A stretch of DNA of 64,000 bases from positions 1 to 64,000 of the forward strand of contig NZ_BMVG01000022.1 in the NCBI RefSeq assembly GCF_014650595.1, read 5' to 3'. Positions within the stretch are counted from its first letter, which is position 1, and each line of letters opens with the position of its first letter. Source of the DNA: Streptomyces alanosinicus. Its GTDB lineage: Bacteria; Actinomycetota; Actinomycetes; Streptomycetales; Streptomycetaceae. Below, piece after piece: positions 61,580 to 64,000 of the stretch. The notes beneath the pieces are model-generated. The model made no database searches. It was not told the DNA's origin and was given only the letters and a program-made list of their open reading frames with translations. Made by a program: the position numbers and the translations under genes.

Positions 61580-61807
61580 TCAGGCCTTGGCGACGATCAG
61601 GAAGATGCCGTACGCCACCGCCGCCGCGCAGGTGGCGAAGCAGAGGTAGGCACCGGTGACGGCGAGGCCGGCGGAGCCGCCCTGTGCGGCCGCCTTCTCG
61701 CGTCGGGCCAGACCGCCCACGCCGAGGGTGAACAGGGCCACCAGGGCGACGGTGAACACGAGGCTGACGCCGAAGACGGAGCCGATGGCTGCCCAGTCGA
61801 TCTTCAT
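61580..61807 (-). CDS. Small two-helix membrane protein next to the PiT transporter
   Basis: The 75-residue protein has two hydrophobic helices (about residues 8-32 and 46-72) joined by a short basic loop LARREKAAAQ. It resembles the small protein that follows PiT transporters in Streptomyces. It lies 31 bp after pitH2 on the same strand, so it is probably cotranscribed. Its function is unknown. Confidence 0.82.
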   Translation of the reverse strand: MKIDWAAIGSVFGVSLVFTVALVALFTLGVGGLARREKAAAQGGSAGLAVTGAYLCFATCAAAVAYGIFLIVAKA

Positions 61808-61838
61808 GATGCTTCCTTCGGTAACCGGGTGGCCGGGG

Positions 61839-63089
61839 TCAGACGGTGGCGGCCGGCGGGGCGGCCTGGGGCGCGGGTTCGGCGGCGGCCGGGGAGGCGA
61901 TCGTGGCCGTCAGGTTCTCGGTGACCGTGCCCGCCGGGGGCGGGGTCACCGCGGCGATGGCGGTGGTGACCACGCCGGCCGGCTCCGCGGTGTCGGCGAC
62001 GACGTTGGTGTGGTCGACGACCTCACGGCGGGAGATCTTCCAGATCGTGGCGCTGGCGGCGATCAGGAAGACGGCGACCACGGCGGTGCCCCCGTCACCG
62101 AGATCCGTGACGGACTCGGCGCCCGCGCCGACCAGTGCGGCGGCCGGCAGGGTGAGCACCCAGGCGACGGCCATCCGGGTCGCGGTGGACCAGCGGACCA
62201 CGCCGCCCTTGCGGCCGAGGCCCGCGCCCATCACCGAGCCGGAGACGACGTGCGTGGTGGAGAGGGAGAAGCCCAGGTGCGAGGAGGCCAGGATGGCGGT
62301 CGCGGCGCTGGTCTGGGCGGCGAAGCCCTGGCGCGGCTCCAGGTCGGTCAGGCCCGTGCCCATGGTGCGGATGATGCGCCAGCCGCCGATGTAGGTGCCG
62401 AGCGCGATGGCCAGACCGGCGGAGAGGATGACCCAGACCGGCGGGTTGGAGCCGGGGGAGATGGCGCCGCCCGCGATCAGCGCGAGGGTGATGATGCCCA
62501 TCGTCTTCTGGGCGTCGTTGGTGCCGTGGGCGAGGGAGACCAGTCCGGCGGAGGCGATCTGCCCGGCCCGGTACCCCTTGCGGGTGGCCTCGCCCTCGGC
62601 CTTGCCGCCGATGCCGTAGGAGAAGCGGGTGGCCAGCATCGACGCGAGGCCCGCCACGACCGGCGCGGCGACCGCCGGGAGGAGCACCTTGGTGACGAGG
62701 ACGTCACCGTGCACGGCGCCGAAGCCGGCGGAGGCGACGGTGGCGCCGATCAGACCGCCCATCAGGGCGTGCGAGGAACTGGACGGCAGGCCCACCAGCC
62801 AGGTCACCAGGTTCCAGAGGATCGCGCCGACCAGGGCCGCGAAGATGACCTCGGGGCGGATGCCGGACTCGTCGACGAGACCTTTGGAGATGGTGTTGGC
62901 GACCTCCACGGAGAGGAAGGCGCCCACCAGATTGAGGGCGGCGGACATGGCCACGGCGATCTTGGGCTTCAGAGCGCCTGTCGAGATCGTGGTGGCCATT
63001 GCGTTGGCGGTGTCGTGGAAACCGTTCGTGAAATCAAACGCGAGTGCGGTGACGACCACAATCGCGAGGATCAGCGAGAAGCTTTCCAT
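61839..63089 (-). CDS. pitH2: Low-affinity inorganic phosphate transporter (PiT family)
   Basis: The 416-residue protein has the PiT signature FDFTNGFHDTANAMAT at the N-terminus and its internal repeat SLAHGTNDAQKTMGI. About ten helices are followed by a hydrophilic C-terminal tail rich in Ala and Pro. It imports metal-phosphate complexes driven by protons. The name pitH2 rests on position beside the cob genes and on the PHO-box-like repeat upstream, both remembered for S. coelicolor. The sister gene pitH1 would be the alternative. Confidence 0.88.
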   Translation of the reverse strand: MESFSLILAIVVVTALAFDFTNGFHDTANAMATTISTGALKPKIAVAMSAALNLVGAFLSVEVANTISKGLVDESGIRPEVIFAALVGAILWNLVTWLVGLPSSSSHALMGGLIGATVASAGFGAVHGDVLVTKVLLPAVAAPVVAGLASMLATRFSYGIGGKAEGEATRKGYRAGQIASAGLVSLAHGTNDAQKTMGIITLALIAGGAISPGSNPPVWVILSAGLAIALGTYIGGWRIIRTMGTGLTDLEPRQGFAAQTSAATAILASSHLGFSLSTTHVVSGSVMGAGLGRKGGVVRWSTATRMAVAWVLTLPAAALVGAGAESVTDLGDGGTAVVAVFLIAASATIWKISRREVVDHTNVVADTAEPAGVVTTAIAAVTPPPAGTVTENLTATIASPAAAEPAPQAAPPAATV

Positions 63090-63121
63090 TTACCCAGGCA
63101 ATCTTTCGAGGTCATTGGCTG

Positions 63122-63158
63122 GACGAACGTAGGCAACCTGGATGAACAGAAGGTGAAC
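63122..63158 (-). promoter_or_regulatory. PHO-box-like direct repeat upstream of pitH2
   Basis: On the minus strand, GTTCACC (63158-63152) and GTTCATC (63147-63141) are spaced exactly 11 bp. Weaker GTTGCCT (63137-63131) and GTTCGTC (63128-63122) follow. PhoP of Streptomyces binds 11-bp direct repeats of GTTCACC type. The site is 33-69 bp before the ATG. Confidence 0.78.
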
Positions 63159-63243
63159 TGGGGCGGGCGTGGGGGTGTCTGGGGAGGGGGGTTGATGTTC
63201 CGTTTCGCTCCGGTTCGGCACCGCCGTCCCAAGCGCCCCTTGG

Positions 63244-63999
63244 CTACCGGCTACGCGCGAAGACCCGCAGCCGGCTCGCGGACCCGTTGAAGAGATCCTG
63301 GTCACCCGGCAGCGGGCCCTCGGACTGGTACTGCCAGAACGTCCAGTAGTGCCACCCGCCGGGCAGCGTCCCCGGCTTCTTGGTGCCGTGCCGGGCGATC
63401 CACAGCGGATTGCTCTTCGAGAACGCACGGCTGTTGCCGGTGCACAGCTTCCACCACTGGGTCGTCGTGTAGATCACCGGGCGGCGGCCGGTCCCGCGCT
63501 TGACCTCGTCGCTGAAGGACCGGATCCAGCGGACCATGCGTTTCTTGCTCAGCCCGTAGCACTTGTGCTTCTTGCTGTACGGGTTGTACTCGATGTCGAG
63601 CGCCGGCGGCAGCGTCCAGCCGTCCGCCCGCCAGCCGCCGCCGTGCCGCACGAAGTACGCGGCCTGCTTGGCACCGGAGGACCGGTCCGGCAGGGCGAAG
63701 TGGTAGGCGCCCCGGACCAGGCCCTCCTTGTGCGCGCCGTTGTACTGCTGGGCGAAGTAGGGGTTGCGGTAGGTCGTGGACTCGGTCGCCTTGACGTAGA
63801 CGAACCGCGCGCCCTTGGACCGGGACGCCGGCCAGCCGACGCGCTTCTGGTGCGACGAGACGTCGTGGCCGCGGGGCTTGCCCACGACCAGTGCCGGAGC
63901 TCCGGCCATCGCGGTCGTGGTGCTCGTGAGGGCGAGCGCAGCCGTGGCCGCCACGAGGAAGCCGGCGCGGCGACGGAGACGAGTGCGTTCACGGGCCAT
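63244..63999 (-). CDS. Secreted GH25 lysozyme-like muramidase
   Basis: The 251-residue precursor has a basic N-terminus and signal peptide (LVAATAALALTSTTTAMAGA). A GH25 barrel follows with D46 (GHDVSSHQ), D135 and E137 (ALDIEYNPY), and YHFALP. It would cleave beta-1,4 bonds of peptidoglycan outside the cell. The ATG at 63999 is at the window edge, so its upstream region is not visible. The N-terminus looks complete. Confidence 0.9.
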   Translation of the reverse strand: MARERTRLRRRAGFLVAATAALALTSTTTAMAGAPALVVGKPRGHDVSSHQKRVGWPASRSKGARFVYVKATESTTYRNPYFAQQYNGAHKEGLVRGAYHFALPDRSSGAKQAAYFVRHGGGWRADGWTLPPALDIEYNPYSKKHKCYGLSKKRMVRWIRSFSDEVKRGTGRRPVIYTTTQWWKLCTGNSRAFSKSNPLWIARHGTKKPGTLPGGWHYWTFWQYQSEGPLPGDQDLFNGSASRLRVFARSR

Positions 64000-64000
64000 G

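Overview
The window is high-GC DNA with dense genes, many GTG and TTG starts, 4-base start/stop overlaps and actinobacterial families (mycothiol-type DinB proteins, ectoine genes, an LAETG sortase substrate, sugar ABC importers without their own ATPase). It is almost certainly a Streptomyces chromosome. From memory, the right half (phosphate transporter, cob genes, LAETG protein, ectABCD) follows the order of the S. coelicolor SCO1845-SCO1867 region. That was not checked by alignment.

Region 1 (1-8 kb): the tail of a repeat-rich protein, a 2H phosphoesterase, a TetR regulator, a two-domain TerD protein, and a minus-strand importer cluster (DeoR regulator, lipoprotein, two permeases, zinc dehydrogenase) that looks like sugar or polyol uptake.

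Region 2 (8-30 kb): sugar-acid catabolism mixed with ordinary genes. Uronate dehydrogenase and KdgD form a divergent pair at 8.3-10.3 kb. A GntR, aldolase-family and IlvD-type dehydratase operon with one complete and one truncated permease lies at 15-20 kb. An IclR regulator and a 2-oxoglutarate semialdehyde dehydrogenase lie at 27-29.7 kb. Both sugar-acid routes should feed 2-oxoglutarate semialdehyde, which the last enzyme oxidises to 2-oxoglutarate. Between them are an MFS exporter, a 198-bp MITE, an MBL hydrolase, an acid phosphatase, an ECF sigma factor with a membrane partner, a penicillin-binding protein and a two-component system.

Region 3 (30-43 kb): a GNAT protein, a DsbA/FrnE-like protein, two class V aminotransferases, the ectABCD operon, a polar amino-acid ABC importer, an amidohydrolase and an LAETG cell-wall protein.

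Region 4 (43-61.5 kb): two tightly overlapping minus-strand cobalamin blocks. One is cobM-cobL-cbiG/cobJ-cobH-cbiX-cobC. The other is cbiB-cobQ-cobN-chelatase-cobO-cobB-cobI. They are split by a plus-strand ZIP metal transporter. A clear cobalamin riboswitch precedes cbiB.

Region 5 (61.5-64 kb): a small membrane protein and a PiT phosphate transporter preceded by a PHO-box-like direct repeat, then a secreted GH25 lysozyme.

The most notable non-gene signals are the MITE with its CTAG target duplication, two places where a short repeat triplicates a stop codon, Streptomyces palindromes embedded inside cobB and cobQ, in-frame 9-bp repeats at the ends of two genes, and a truncated permease.
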